Shown piece after piece: positions 1 to 8,408 of a stretch of 64,000 bases of DNA. The first letter of the stretch is position 1, and every line of letters begins with the position of its first letter. The notes under the pieces are model-generated. The model worked only from the letters and a program-made list of their open reading frames with translations, had not been told where the DNA came from and did no database searches. A program made the translations under genes and the position numbers. This stretch comes from Ralstonia sp. 25mfcol4.1 (GTDB lineage: Bacteria; Pseudomonadota; Gammaproteobacteria; Burkholderiales; Burkholderiaceae), in contig NZ_FNJO01000003.1 of the NCBI RefSeq assembly GCF_900104095.1, forward strand, positions 62,001-126,000. The letters run 5' to 3'.

Positions 1-151
1 CGCTGGCCACGCCGGAATTCGGCTTGATGATGACTTCGACGGGGGATGCGGACAGGGCAAGCGGCTGGCGGGCCCACCAGGCAAAGCCGCCGGCGGCGGC
101 CATGGCGAAGACCAGCAATACCCCGACCAGGCGCAGGAACAGACGTTTCAT
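1..151 (-). CDS. mltG: Endolytic murein transglycosylase MltG, N-terminal fragment
   Basis: Only the first 50 codons are inside the window; the gene runs off the left edge. The start reads MKRLFLRLVGVLLVFAMAAA, a short basic N-terminus followed by one hydrophobic membrane segment (about residues 5-25), then WWARQPLALSASPVEVIIKP, which matches the beginning of the periplasmic part of MltG/YceG proteins. MltG cleaves nascent glycan strands at the inner membrane and helps set peptidoglycan chain length. The gene is divergent from ygfZ, an arrangement that is common in Cupriavidus and Ralstonia and supports the call. The catalytic part cannot be checked here. Confidence 0.75.
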   Translation of the reverse strand, partial: MKRLFLRLVGVLLVFAMAAAGGFAWWARQPLALSASPVEVIIKPNSGVAS

Positions 152-392
152 GGCGTAAGAATAAACACCGGCCGCCATGTCCCCGCCGGCGGGTCGGGAT
201 CATTGGAGCGGCCGGTCGGAATGGCGACAGGCCCATATAATACCGGGAGCCTTGTGGCCAATGTGTCACCGAGCGTTACCTGGCGGCCCGCAGTGATCCG
301 CCGCGCCGATGGCCGCGCCTGCGTCGCCGTACATTGTGTTCCGCACTTGCGCCTCCAATTTACCCATTCATACGATTTTCAGGACCGTCCGC

Positions 393-1403
393 ATGTCCGC
401 CACTGACTTCCCGCCCCTCGCCGACAGCTTCGCCGCCCTGCCCGCCGCCGGTATCGTGACCGCGCCCGCCGGCCTGGGCCTGATCCGCGTGGCCGGCGAC
501 GACGCCGCCACCTTCCTGCACACCCAGCTGACCAATGCCGTGGAAGACCTGCCCGCCGATGCGGCGCGGCTGGCCGGCTACTGCTCGCCCAAGGGGCGCC
601 TGATGGCCAGCTTCCTGATGTGGCGCGATGCCGAAGGCATCGTGCTGCAGCTGTCGGCGGACATTCAGCCCGCCATCCAGAAGCGCCTGACCATGTTCGT
701 GCTGCGCGCCAAGGCCAAGCTATCTGACCTGTCCGCCACGCATCGCGTGCTGGGCGTGGCCGGCGCAGGCGCCGAGGCCGCGCTGCGCCAGGCCGGGCTG
801 CCCGCGCCGCAGGGCCCGCTGGCCGTGGCCCACGCCGATGGCGTCACGGTGATCCGGCTGGCCGATGCCGAAGGCGAGGCGCGCTGGCAGATCGTGGCTG
901 CCGCCGACCGCGCCGATGCACTGCAGCAGGTACTGGGTGCCACGCTGGCGGCCGCCGACCCGGCATTCTGGGACTGGCTCGACGTCGGCGCAGGCATCCC
1001 GCGCATCACCGCCCCCACGCAAGAGCAGTTCGTGCCGCAGATGATCAACTTCGAACTGGTGGGCGGCGTCAATTTCCGCAAGGGCTGCTATCCCGGCCAG
1101 GAAGTGGTGGCGCGCAGCCAGTATCGCGGTACGCTCAAGCGGCGCATGTGGCGCGTGCAGGGCGAAGGCGCCGTGCCGGCGGCGGCCGCCGAGATCTTCC
1201 GTCCGGAAGACCCCGAGCAGCCGTGCGGCATGGTCGTCAACGCCGCCGCGTCGCCGCTGGGCGGCTGGGACGGCCTGGCCGAACTGAAAATCGATGCCGC
1301 CGCCGGTGCGCTGCACCTGGGCGCCGCCAACGGACCGGCACTGGCCACGCGTGCGCTGCCGTACGAAGTACCGCTGCCGAACGAGGCCGAATCGGCCAGC
1401 TGA
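393..1403 (+). CDS. ygfZ: YgfZ folate-binding, Fe-S cluster repair protein
   Basis: The 336-residue product has the family signature KGCYPGQE at residues 230-237, with the conserved Cys at 232, inside a GcvT-like tetrahydrofolate-binding fold. YgfZ proteins act in the cytoplasm in maturation or repair of certain Fe-S enzymes, such as the tRNA-modifying MiaB in E. coli. I chose the ATG at 393 because AGGA lies about nine bases upstream and MSATDFPPLADSF is a natural start; the frame is open further upstream to an ATG at 309. It is followed closely by a DUF4936 gene and an NRDE gene in the same direction. Confidence 0.9.
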   Translation: MSATDFPPLADSFAALPAAGIVTAPAGLGLIRVAGDDAATFLHTQLTNAVEDLPADAARLAGYCSPKGRLMASFLMWRDAEGIVLQLSADIQPAIQKRLTMFVLRAKAKLSDLSATHRVLGVAGAGAEAALRQAGLPAPQGPLAVAHADGVTVIRLADAEGEARWQIVAAADRADALQQVLGATLAAADPAFWDWLDVGAGIPRITAPTQEQFVPQMINFELVGGVNFRKGCYPGQEVVARSQYRGTLKRRMWRVQGEGAVPAAAAEIFRPEDPEQPCGMVVNAAASPLGGWDGLAELKIDAAAGALHLGAANGPALATRALPYEVPLPNEAESAS

Positions 1404-1422
1404 ACGCCCCGGGAACGCCGCC

Positions 1423-1713
1423 ATGAGCGATCATCTCTACGTCTACTTCAAGATACCCGATGCGCACGCGGCCGACGCGCTGCCGCACTGGCACCGCTGG
1501 ATGGAAACGGTCGCCGAGGCGACCGGAATTGGTGGTACGCTGATGCGCAGGCCCGAGACCCGAGCGGGCCTGCAGACGTGGATGGAGAGTTACGCCGATG
1601 TGCCGCCCGCGTTCGACGCCACGCTCGACGGGCTGTGGCGCCAGAGCGGGCTGGCGCAGTGGATCAGCGGCGATCGGATGACCGAGCGGTTCATCGATCT
1701 GGACGTGCTCTGA
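1423..1713 (+). CDS. DUF4936 family small protein
   Basis: A 96-residue protein starting MSDHLYVYFKIPDAHA. Size and sequence fit the DUF4936 family of beta-proteobacteria, whose function is unknown. It looks like a small ferredoxin-fold or antibiotic-monooxygenase-like domain: an initial beta strand LYVYFKI, later WMESYADVP, and an acidic end. It begins 20 bases after the ygfZ stop and is followed after 33 bases by the NRDE gene, so the three are probably co-transcribed. The family assignment is from memory of the sequence pattern; no function is proposed. Confidence 0.7.
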   Translation: MSDHLYVYFKIPDAHAADALPHWHRWMETVAEATGIGGTLMRRPETRAGLQTWMESYADVPPAFDATLDGLWRQSGLAQWISGDRMTERFIDLDVL

Positions 1714-1746
1714 CCGCGCGAGAGAAGCCGTAGAAAGGAAGCCCCC

Positions 1747-2604
1747 ATGTGTCTGATACTGGTGGCCTGGCAATCGCACCCGGACTATGCCCTGGTGGTA
1801 GCTGGCAACCGCGACGAATTCTATGCCCGCCCCGCGGCGGCCGCGCACTGGTGGCAGGACGCCCACGAAGTGCTGGGTGGCCGTGATCTGGCGGAGGTGA
1901 TTGGCGATGCCGGTACGTGGATGGGCGTCGCCAACGCCGAATCGCCAGAATGGCCCGATGATTCACGCGCCCGCTTTGCGGCGCTGACCAACTACCGCGC
2001 CCCTTCCGAAAAACGTACCGACGCCCGGTCGCGCGGCGAACTGGTGTCGCACTTCCTGCGCGGCAACCAGACGGCCGACGAGTATCTGCACGACCTGGCC
2101 CGCGCGCCCGGCGCGTACAACGGCTTCAACCTGCTGGCCAGCGACCTGCACGATCTCTGGTGGTACAGCAACCGGTCCAAGTCGCGCCAGCCGCAGAAGC
2201 TCAAGCCCGGGCTGTATGGCCTGTCCAACGCCCTGCTCGATACGCCCTGGCCCAAGGTGCGCAGCCGCGTGGGAGCCATGTGCGAGGTACTGGCCGCCGA
2301 CCGTGGACAGTTTGGATCGGACCCCGAGCCCTACCTGCAGCTGCTGGCCGATGAAAAGCAGGCGCCCGACTGGGAACTGCCAAGCACCGGCGTGGCGCCC
2401 GAATGGGAAAAGCTGCTGTCGTCGGCGTTTATCCGTTCGCCCAGCTACGGCACGCGCGCCAGCACCGTGCTGCGCGTGCGGCACGACGGCCGCTTCGATT
2501 TTGTCGAGCGCAGCTTCGACGCCGATGGCAAGACCGGCGAGGTGTCGTATCAGGGCCGCCTGAAGGTGGCGCGCGATACCGGGACGGTTCCGGCACCCCG
2601 GTAA
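1747..2604 (+). CDS. NRDE family protein (TANGO2-like)
   Basis: A 285-residue protein that begins MCLILVAW and carries the name-giving motif as AGNRDEFYARP near residues 19-29. The Cys at position 2 directly after Met is typical of the NRDE/TANGO2 (Ntn-hydrolase-like) family, where it would become the N-terminal residue after Met removal. Human TANGO2 has been linked to haem or lipid handling, but the bacterial role is not settled. The ribosome site GAAAGGAAG lies just before the ATG. It is the last rightward gene before a convergent DUF3597 gene. Confidence 0.85.
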   Translation: MCLILVAWQSHPDYALVVAGNRDEFYARPAAAAHWWQDAHEVLGGRDLAEVIGDAGTWMGVANAESPEWPDDSRARFAALTNYRAPSEKRTDARSRGELVSHFLRGNQTADEYLHDLARAPGAYNGFNLLASDLHDLWWYSNRSKSRQPQKLKPGLYGLSNALLDTPWPKVRSRVGAMCEVLAADRGQFGSDPEPYLQLLADEKQAPDWELPSTGVAPEWEKLLSSAFIRSPSYGTRASTVLRVRHDGRFDFVERSFDADGKTGEVSYQGRLKVARDTGTVPAPR

Positions 2605-2704
2605 TCATGCCGCCGGGCCGCCCTGGCCCGGGATCGCACCGCGGTTTGCAAAGCTGGCGTGCAAACTTTCACGGCGGAAGCAGAACCGCGCGTCCATCCA
2701 TCGG

Positions 2705-3175
2705 TCAGTCGGTCAGGTCCTTGGGCAGCTTGCCGCCATTGGCGGCCAGTTCCTGCATGACGCGCTTGTGCAGCCACATGTTCATCGACGCGGAATCATT
2801 CATGTCCCCGGTGTAGTTCAGCTCCTTGGCCAGCGCCTTGCGATGTTCGAGGCTGCTGTCGATGCCGAGCGCCTTCAGCGTATCGACGATCGATGTGCGC
2901 CAGTTGAGCGGTTGCCCAGCCTCGCTGGCCGCCTTGTCCATGACCGCTTCCACATCGACCTGTGACAACGATGGCTGCGCCTGTGCAGCGGACGGCGCGG
3001 GCGCGCTGCCAGCCGGGGGAACCGCGCCCGGCGACGGGGCGTTCGGGCTGGCCGATTGCGCCGTGGTGCCGGTGGTGGCGCTCGGCGTCGTGCCAGGCGT
3101 GGCGCTGGCGGTTGCGGACCCGCCAGACTGGCTGCGGTGCAGGAGCTTGTTGAGGATGTCCTTGAAGATGCTCAT
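2705..3175 (-). CDS. DUF3597 domain protein
   Basis: A 156-residue protein. Residues 1-15 (MSIFKDILNKLLHRS) form an amphipathic helix, residues 16-70 are a low-complexity Ala/Pro/Ser/Thr/Gly linker, and residues 70-156 hold the conserved domain with SQVDVEAVMDKAA, NWRTSIVDTLKALGID and MNMWLHKRVMQELAANGGK. This layout is typical of DUF3597 proteins, which may bind peptidoglycan or membranes; the function is unknown. The ATG at 3175 is preceded by GGAGGCC, which decides it over the upstream in-frame ATG at 3238. It is convergent with the NRDE gene. Confidence 0.75.
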   Translation of the reverse strand: MSIFKDILNKLLHRSQSGGSATASATPGTTPSATTGTTAQSASPNAPSPGAVPPAGSAPAPSAAQAQPSLSQVDVEAVMDKAASEAGQPLNWRTSIVDTLKALGIDSSLEHRKALAKELNYTGDMNDSASMNMWLHKRVMQELAANGGKLPKDLTD

Positions 3176-3262
3176 GATGGCCTCCGGATTCAGGTAGACG
3201 GCCACGCCATCCCGCAAAATCCGTTCCTCCTTCGCCACGTGCGGGCGGATCCTCCTCGAACG

Positions 3263-3919
3263 CTATGCCGACGCCGCGTCGGCCAGCAGCACCAGATCCG
3301 CCAGCGCCTTGCCGCCCGCCGAGATATGCGTGCGCATGGCCTCGGCGGCGGCATCGGCCTGGCCGCTCAGAATGGCCTCGACCACGTGGCCGTGCTCGCG
3401 GTACGACGTCGCCACGCGCGCCTCGTTGATCAGGTCCTTGCGCTGCCAGTAGATCGCCAGGCGGCGCCGCAACTGAACGATCTGCTCCGACAGAAACGGA
3501 TTGGCCGCCGCCTGGTACAGCACCTCGTGGAAGACGCGGTTTGCTTCGGCGTATGCCAGCGCATCGCGTTGGCGCGCCGGGACGCCGGCGGCCTCGTGCG
3601 AATCGACCAGCGCACGGCGCCCTTCGGCCGAAATACGCCGCGTGGCCAGGCGGGCCACCACCCCTTCCATCTCGGCCAGCGTCTCGAACATCGCCACCAG
3701 TTCTGCCGCGCTCGGCTTGTGCACGAACATGCCGGCACGCGGCGCGATCGACACCAGCCCCTGGGCGGCCAGCATCAGCAGCGCCTCGCGCACCGGCGTG
3801 CGCGAACTGTCGAACTGCTCGGCCAGCATCTTCTCGTCAATCTGCGCGCCGGGCCGCAGATCTCCATCCTGGATGGCGGCGATCACGCTTTCGCGGATGC
3901 GATCTTGTAGCGATTGCAT
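3263..3919 (-). CDS. GntR family transcriptional regulator, FCD subfamily
   Basis: A 218-residue protein with an N-terminal winged helix (about residues 5-70: IRESVIAAIQDGDLRPGAQI, then FDSSRTPVREALLMLAAQGL) and a C-terminal all-helical FCD ligand domain (about 80-215) with His residues in VFHEVL and REHGHVVEAI that usually bind a metal and a carboxylate effector. It is divergent from the enoyl-CoA hydratase/Bug/CoA-transferase genes and probably controls them. A 14-bp perfect palindrome (3963-3976) overlaps a plausible promoter for this gene, which suggests autoregulation. Confidence 0.88.
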   Translation of the reverse strand: MQSLQDRIRESVIAAIQDGDLRPGAQIDEKMLAEQFDSSRTPVREALLMLAAQGLVSIAPRAGMFVHKPSAAELVAMFETLAEMEGVVARLATRRISAEGRRALVDSHEAAGVPARQRDALAYAEANRVFHEVLYQAAANPFLSEQIVQLRRRLAIYWQRKDLINEARVATSYREHGHVVEAILSGQADAAAEAMRTHISAGGKALADLVLLADAASA

Positions 3920-3962
3920 GGGTTTACCCTCTACCTTCCGTATAAAAATATCTGTAGCCTCT

Positions 3963-3976
3963 TTTGATATATCAAA
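3963..3976. promoter_or_regulatory. Perfect palindrome, candidate operator of the divergent GntR regulator
   Basis: TTTGATATATCAAA is a perfect 14-bp palindrome in the 63-bp gap between the regulator (leftward) and the enoyl-CoA hydratase gene (rightward). Read leftward, TTGATA inside it can be a -35 box with GATATT as -10 after 17 bp, so a bound protein would block the regulator's own promoter. FCD-type GntR proteins usually bind short palindromes of this size. That it is the site for this regulator is inference. Confidence 0.6.
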
Positions 3977-3982
3977 TCGGCT

Positions 3983-4759
3983 ATGAGATATAACGAGATG
4001 GATGATACCTCACCCTCCCTGGCCATCGAAGGCCGCGTGGCCACCATCACGCTGCGCCGGCCCAAAGTGGCCAACCGGCTCAGCCCGGCCGACCTGATTG
4101 CCCTGCGCGACCACGTTGCCGCCGTCAATGCCATGCCCGACCTGCTGGTGCTGTGCTTCGCTGCCGAGGGCAAGTACTTCTGCAGCGGCTACGACATCGG
4201 ATCGCTGGGCGGCAAGCCCGACGAAGGCGCGGCCAGTTTCGGCGACGTGATCGATGCCATCGAGGCCGCGCGGCCCGTCACGATTGCCGCCATCCAGGGG
4301 GGCGTCTATGGCGGCGCGACAGACCTGTGCCTGGCGTGCGATTTCCGGATCGGCGTGCCGGGATGCGACATGTTCATGCCGGCCGCCCGGCTGGGCCTGC
4401 ATTTCTATCGCGGCGGCATGGAACGCTATGTCTCCCGCCTGGGCCTGAACGCCGCCAAGCGGCTGTTCCTGACCGCCGACCGCATCGAGGCCGACGAGAT
4501 GCTGCGCATCGGCTTCCTGACCGAAATGGTGACCGCCGATGCGCTGGCCGCGCGCGTGGCGGCATTGAGCACCCAACTGGCCGGCATGGCGCCGATCGCA
4601 CTGGTCGGCATGAAGCGCCACCTCAACGACATCGCCTGCGGCCGGCTCGACGCCGACGCGCTGCAACGCGACATACACCGCTCCGAAACCTCGGAAGACC
4701 TGCGCGAGGGCGCGGCGGCATGGAAGGAGAAACGAACCCCTGCGTTCCGCGGCCGATAG
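3983..4759 (+). CDS. Enoyl-CoA hydratase/isomerase family protein
   Basis: A 258-residue crotonase-fold protein (253 if the ATG at 3998 is used). The CoA-binding region reads CFAAEGKYFCSGYDIGSLGG and the oxyanion region AAIQGGVYGGATDLCLACDF, with the usual FMPAARLGL segment following. The Glu residues normal in classical hydratases are not both evident, so the exact reaction (hydratase, isomerase or hydrolase) is open. Neither start has a strong ribosome site. It is first in a rightward set with a Bug receptor and a class III CoA-transferase, divergent from an FCD regulator, which suggests uptake, CoA activation and processing of one carboxylic acid. Confidence 0.8.
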   Translation: MRYNEMDDTSPSLAIEGRVATITLRRPKVANRLSPADLIALRDHVAAVNAMPDLLVLCFAAEGKYFCSGYDIGSLGGKPDEGAASFGDVIDAIEAARPVTIAAIQGGVYGGATDLCLACDFRIGVPGCDMFMPAARLGLHFYRGGMERYVSRLGLNAAKRLFLTADRIEADEMLRIGFLTEMVTADALAARVAALSTQLAGMAPIALVGMKRHLNDIACGRLDADALQRDIHRSETSEDLREGAAAWKEKRTPAFRGR

Positions 4760-4823
4760 CCACGCCAGGCACAGCCGCGTCCATTCACTCAAGTGGCGAA
4801 ACAGCTACGGAGGAGACATCATC

Positions 4824-5810
4824 ATGACGACCACCCTGACCCATCGCGCCGCGCTGGCCATCTTCGGCACGCTGTTCGCGGCGCTGCCCGTTGCCGCCCC
4901 GGCGCAGACGCCCTACCCCAACAAGCCGATCCGGCTCGTGATCGGATTTCCGGCCGGCGGCGGCGCGGACAACACGGCGCGGCTCTATGGCGATGCGCTG
5001 AGCCGCGAGCTTGGACAGCCGGTGGTGGTGGACAACCGGCCCGGCGCCGGCACCACGATTGCCGCCGAGTACGTCGCCAAGTCGGCGCCCGATGGCTACA
5101 CGCTCTACATCGCCACGGCCAGCCTGATGGGCGGCGACAAGGTGCTCTACAAGAACGTCCGCTACGAACCGTCCGACTTCGCGCCGATCACGAAACTGTC
5201 GGCCGCACCGCTGATCCTGGCCGTCAACAAGGACAGCGGCATCCGGAACGTGCAGGACCTGATCGCCCAGGCCAAGGCGCACCCGGGCGCCATCAACTAT
5301 TCGTCGTCGGGCAATGGCGTGATCACGCACCTGGCCGGCGTCTACTTCACCAAGCTGGCCGGCGTGCGCATGACGCACGTGCCGTACAAGGGCGGCGCGC
5401 CGTCGGCGCAGGCCGTGGCCGCCGGCGACGTGCAGGTGACGTTCGGTACCGCGCCATCGGTCAAGCCGATGATCGACACCCACAAGGTGGTGCCCATCGC
5501 CGTCACCTCGGCCCACCGCTCGAACGCCAACCCGCAGCTGCCGACCATCGCCGAAAGCGGGGTCAAGGGCTACGACCTGTCGGCCTGGTACGGGCTGTTC
5601 GCCCCCGCGAAAACGCCGCCCGAGATCATCGACAAGCTGTTTGCAGCCACCGCCAAGGTCATGGCCGACCCCGAACTGCGCAAGCGGTTCCTGGCGCAGG
5701 GCGACGAGGTGTCCGTGTCGGCATCGGTGGCCGAATTCCGGGATTTCGCGGCCCGCGAAGGGAAGATCGGCGTGGACCTGGCGCAGTCCAGCGGCGCGAA
5801 GATCGACTGA
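4824..5810 (+). CDS. Bug (TctC-type) periplasmic tricarboxylate/carboxylate receptor
   Basis: A 328-residue secreted binding protein. The signal peptide ends near residue 28 (ALPVAAPAQTPYP). The mature start YPNKPIRLVIGFPAGGGADN is the classic Bug/TctC opening, which forms part of the ligand loop; GAGTTIAAEYVAKSAPDGYT and PELRKRFLAQG follow as expected. These receptors bind carboxylates for tripartite TctABC transport or for sensing. No tctA or tctB lies nearby, as is common in Burkholderiales. GGAGGA precedes the ATG. It lies between the enoyl-CoA hydratase and CoA-transferase genes and probably serves the same substrate. Confidence 0.88.
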   Translation: MTTTLTHRAALAIFGTLFAALPVAAPAQTPYPNKPIRLVIGFPAGGGADNTARLYGDALSRELGQPVVVDNRPGAGTTIAAEYVAKSAPDGYTLYIATASLMGGDKVLYKNVRYEPSDFAPITKLSAAPLILAVNKDSGIRNVQDLIAQAKAHPGAINYSSSGNGVITHLAGVYFTKLAGVRMTHVPYKGGAPSAQAVAAGDVQVTFGTAPSVKPMIDTHKVVPIAVTSAHRSNANPQLPTIAESGVKGYDLSAWYGLFAPAKTPPEIIDKLFAATAKVMADPELRKRFLAQGDEVSVSASVAEFRDFAAREGKIGVDLAQSSGAKID

Positions 5811-5845
5811 TGCCGGCCCGCGCATCGAACATGAAGGAGTCAAGC

Positions 5846-7000
5846 ATGACAACGCCAAACGGCCCCCTGCAGGGCATCACGGTGGTCGATCTCACGCGCG
5901 TGCTGGCCGGCCCGTACTGCACGATGATGCTGGCCGACCTGGGCGCCCGCGTCATCAAGATCGAGAATCCCGACCGGGGCGACGATTCGCGCCAGGTGGG
6001 GCCGTTCGTCGACGGCGAGTCGGCCTATTTTGCGTCGGTGAACCGCAACAAGTCGTCGATCGCGCTGGACCTCAAGGCCGCGTCGGACCGCGCGGTGCTG
6101 GAAAGGATGCTGGAAGGTGCCGACGTGCTGGTAGAGAACTTCCGGGCCGGCGTGATGGACAAGCTGGGCTACACATGGGAAATGCTGCGCGCCCGCTATC
6201 CTCGCCTGGTGTATGCGTCGATCTCGGGCTTCGGCCAGACCGGCCCCTACCGCAACCGGCCTGCCTACGACATGGTGGTGCAGGCCATGGGCGGGCTGAT
6301 GAGCGTGACCGGCGAGCCCGGCGGCAATCCGGCGCGTGTCGGGGTGTCGATTGGCGATATCGGCGCGGGCCTGTATGCCACCATCGGTATTCAGGCTGCG
6401 CTGCTGCGGCGCACCGCTACCGGGCTGGGCGAACGGGTCGATATCTCGATGCTCGATTGCCAGGTGGCGCTGCTGGAAAATCCCATCGCCCGCTTCTCGG
6501 CCACCGGCAACGTGCCAAAGCCGCTGGGCACGCGGCACCCGTCGATCACGCCGTTCGACATGTTCGCCACGCAGGACGGCTTTGTCGTGATTGCCGTGGG
6601 CAACGACGCCTTGTTCGAACGGCTCTGCGGTGCGCTGGGGCGGCCGGATTGGGCTGACGACCCACGGTTCGCTTCGGTCCCGGCCCGCAACGAACACCAT
6701 GCGGAACTGAAGCAGTGCCTGGAGTCGCGCCTGCGCGACGCGCCGACCGCCGAATGGGAAGCCGTCCTGGAGGCCGCCGGCGTGCCGCATGGTCCATTGA
6801 ACGGGGTGCCGCAGATCATGGAGAACGCCCACGTCGAGGCCCGGCAGATGCTGCTCGACGTTGGCATCGGCGCCGACAAGCTGCTGCGCGTGGCAGGCAA
6901 TCCGATCAAGATCGGCGACGCCTGGCAGACCGGCGCGGTGCGGCCGGCCCCCCGGCTCGATGAGGACCGCGAGGCGCTGCTCGACGAGTTCGGCGCGTAG
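5846..7000 (+). CDS. Class III CoA-transferase (CaiB/BaiF family)
   Basis: A 384-residue protein with the family opening LQGITVVDLTRVLAGPYCTM and the catalytic Asp expected in the RPAYDMVVQAMGG segment. Class III enzymes move CoA between carboxylic acids (for example carnitine, formyl or succinyl types) in the cytoplasm. The ATG at 5846 has AAGGAG eight bases upstream, which sits within codons of an alternative in-frame ATG at 5831. The frame is open far upstream but that stretch overlaps the Bug gene and is not coding. With the hydratase it probably converts an imported acid to its CoA ester. Confidence 0.88.
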   Translation: MTTPNGPLQGITVVDLTRVLAGPYCTMMLADLGARVIKIENPDRGDDSRQVGPFVDGESAYFASVNRNKSSIALDLKAASDRAVLERMLEGADVLVENFRAGVMDKLGYTWEMLRARYPRLVYASISGFGQTGPYRNRPAYDMVVQAMGGLMSVTGEPGGNPARVGVSIGDIGAGLYATIGIQAALLRRTATGLGERVDISMLDCQVALLENPIARFSATGNVPKPLGTRHPSITPFDMFATQDGFVVIAVGNDALFERLCGALGRPDWADDPRFASVPARNEHHAELKQCLESRLRDAPTAEWEAVLEAAGVPHGPLNGVPQIMENAHVEARQMLLDVGIGADKLLRVAGNPIKIGDAWQTGAVRPAPRLDEDREALLDEFGA

Positions 7001-7024
7001 CCGAAAAGCGAAGACCGGCAGACC

Positions 7025-7459
7025 TCAGCCGATGCGCTTGCGCATCTCGACGTGCGGAATGCCGGCTTCCTCGAATTCCTCACCCACCTGCGCGAAGCCC
7101 ACGCGCGCATAGAACGGCGCGGCGTGGGTCTGGGCGTTGAGGATCAGCTCCGGATAACCCAGTTCGGCGGCCTTGGCCATCAGCGCGTCCAGCACCTTGG
7201 CGCCCACGCCGGTGCCGCGCGCCGCCTTGAGCACGGCCATGCGGCCGATATGGCCGTCCGGCAGCAGCCGGCCCGTGGCCACCGGCGTGCCATCGGCGGC
7301 AAACGCCAGCGCGTGCCAGCTTGGGGCGTCCATGTCGTCCCACTCCAGTTCCACCGGCACCCCCTGCTCCTCCACAAACACGCTGTAGCGGATGGCGCGC
7401 GCACGTTCGCGGGCTTCATCCCAGGCGCAGACCAGTACGGAATAGGAGGAAACGGACAT
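7025..7459 (-). CDS. GNAT family N-acetyltransferase
   Basis: A 144-residue protein starting MSVSSYSVLVCAWDEARE. The acetyl-CoA pyrophosphate loop is visible as GRMAVLKAARGTGVGAKVLD (the R/Q-x-x-G-x-G/A motif is RGTGVG), followed by ILNAQTHAAPFYARVGF, the usual beta6-beta7 region. The opening VFVEEQGVPVELEWDDMDA resembles ElaA/YjcF-like acetyltransferases. The acceptor is unknown. An earlier in-frame ATG (7495) exists; the start at 7459 gives the normal family length. Convergent with the CoA-transferase gene. Confidence 0.82.
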   Translation of the reverse strand: MSVSSYSVLVCAWDEARERARAIRYSVFVEEQGVPVELEWDDMDAPSWHALAFAADGTPVATGRLLPDGHIGRMAVLKAARGTGVGAKVLDALMAKAAELGYPELILNAQTHAAPFYARVGFAQVGEEFEEAGIPHVEMRKRIG

Positions 7460-7586
7460 GATGTTCAGGGGAAAGTCTGGGAAAGGCGCAATCATACGCC
7501 GACCGCCCTCTGACGGCGGTCAAGGTGACGCCGCCGCCCCGTTCGATTATCGGCCACGCATCGCACCATCCTAGGGATTACCCCCT

Positions 7587-7615
7587 CTGCCATCCGTTGG
7601 CTAAATTTGTATGAT
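7587..7615 (+). promoter_or_regulatory. Candidate sigma70 promoter of the threonate/erythronate operon
   Basis: CTGCCA (-35, 7587-7592) and TATGAT (-10, 7610-7615) are separated by 17 bp, about 30 bp before the first gene. The -10 is strong and the -35 weak, which fits an operon under regulator control. Not tested. Confidence 0.4.
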
Positions 7616-7643
7616 GACCTGACTACCCGATGACGTGACGACG

Positions 7644-8387
7644 ATGTTCCAGAAGATTCCCGCCCGTGCGTTGACCGACAGCGTGGCCGAACAGCTACTC
7701 GAAAAGATCGAGGGCGGCACCTTTCCGCGTGGCGCCAAGTTACCCACCGAAGCCGTGCTGTCCGAGGAATTCGGCGTCAGCCGCACCGTGATCCGCGAGG
7801 CCATTGCGCGACTGAAGTACGAGGGGCTGGTGGAATCACGCCAGGGCAGCGGCGTATTCGTCACGGAACAGGCCGGCATCCGGCCGCTGCGCATCGACTA
7901 CACCGACGTCGGCACGCTCGAATCCGTGCTGCAAATCGTCGAACTGCGACGTTCCATCGAAGCCGAGGTGGCCGCGCAGGCCGCCCGCCGCCGCACCGAC
8001 GCCGCCATGGCCGGCATCGATGCCGCGCTAGCCCGCCTCGATGCCGAGGTGGCCGCCGGCGGCGACGGCGTGGACGCCGACGTGGGCTTTCACCGTGCCA
8101 TCGCCGAAGCTACCGGCAATCCCTACTTCCTCAAGACGCTGGCATTCCTGAGCCAGTACCTGGAAACCGCGACGCGCGTTACCCGTACCAACGAGGCGCG
8201 CCGCGAGGACTTCTCGCGCCAGGTGCGCGAGGAACATCAGGCCATCGTCGCCGCCATCCGCGCGGGCGACCCCGACGCCGCGCGCAATGCCGCGCAGAAC
8301 CACATGTACAACGCGGCGCGCCGCCTGTCGCAACTGGGCGACGACGATGCTGCCGCCGGCGACCTGCCGCAAGGCCCGTCGCATTAA
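7644..8387 (+). CDS. GntR/FCD (FadR-type) regulator of the threonate/erythronate operon
   Basis: A 247-residue regulator. The winged helix lies at about residues 5-72 (FPRGAKLPTEAVLSEEFGVS, RTVIREAIARLKYEGLVESR, QGSGVFV). The FCD domain follows (about 90-230), with D/H metal-binding residues in DVGFHRAIAEATGNPYF and REEHQAIVAAI. A GTG at 7635 is an alternative start. It lies 21 bp before ltnD in the same direction and is probably the operon's own regulator, responding to a tetronate or its oxo-acid; this role is inferred from position. Confidence 0.88.
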   Translation: MFQKIPARALTDSVAEQLLEKIEGGTFPRGAKLPTEAVLSEEFGVSRTVIREAIARLKYEGLVESRQGSGVFVTEQAGIRPLRIDYTDVGTLESVLQIVELRRSIEAEVAAQAARRRTDAAMAGIDAALARLDAEVAAGGDGVDADVGFHRAIAEATGNPYFLKTLAFLSQYLETATRVTRTNEARREDFSRQVREEHQAIVAAIRAGDPDAARNAAQNHMYNAARRLSQLGDDDAAAGDLPQGPSH

Positions 8388-8408
8388 TTCCGCTTTCAGG
8401 AGATTTCC

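Noticed and set aside
236..241. TATAAT upstream of ygfZ as its promoter -10
   Set aside because: The hexamer is perfect but no acceptable -35 lies 16-18 bp upstream on either strand, so I could not support a full promoter.
4793..7000. One 735-codon frame joining the Bug region to the CoA-transferase, as a possible fusion
   Set aside because: The first 350 codons overlap the Bug receptor gene in another frame and read as Arg/Gly-rich noise; a good ribosome site marks the real start at 5846.
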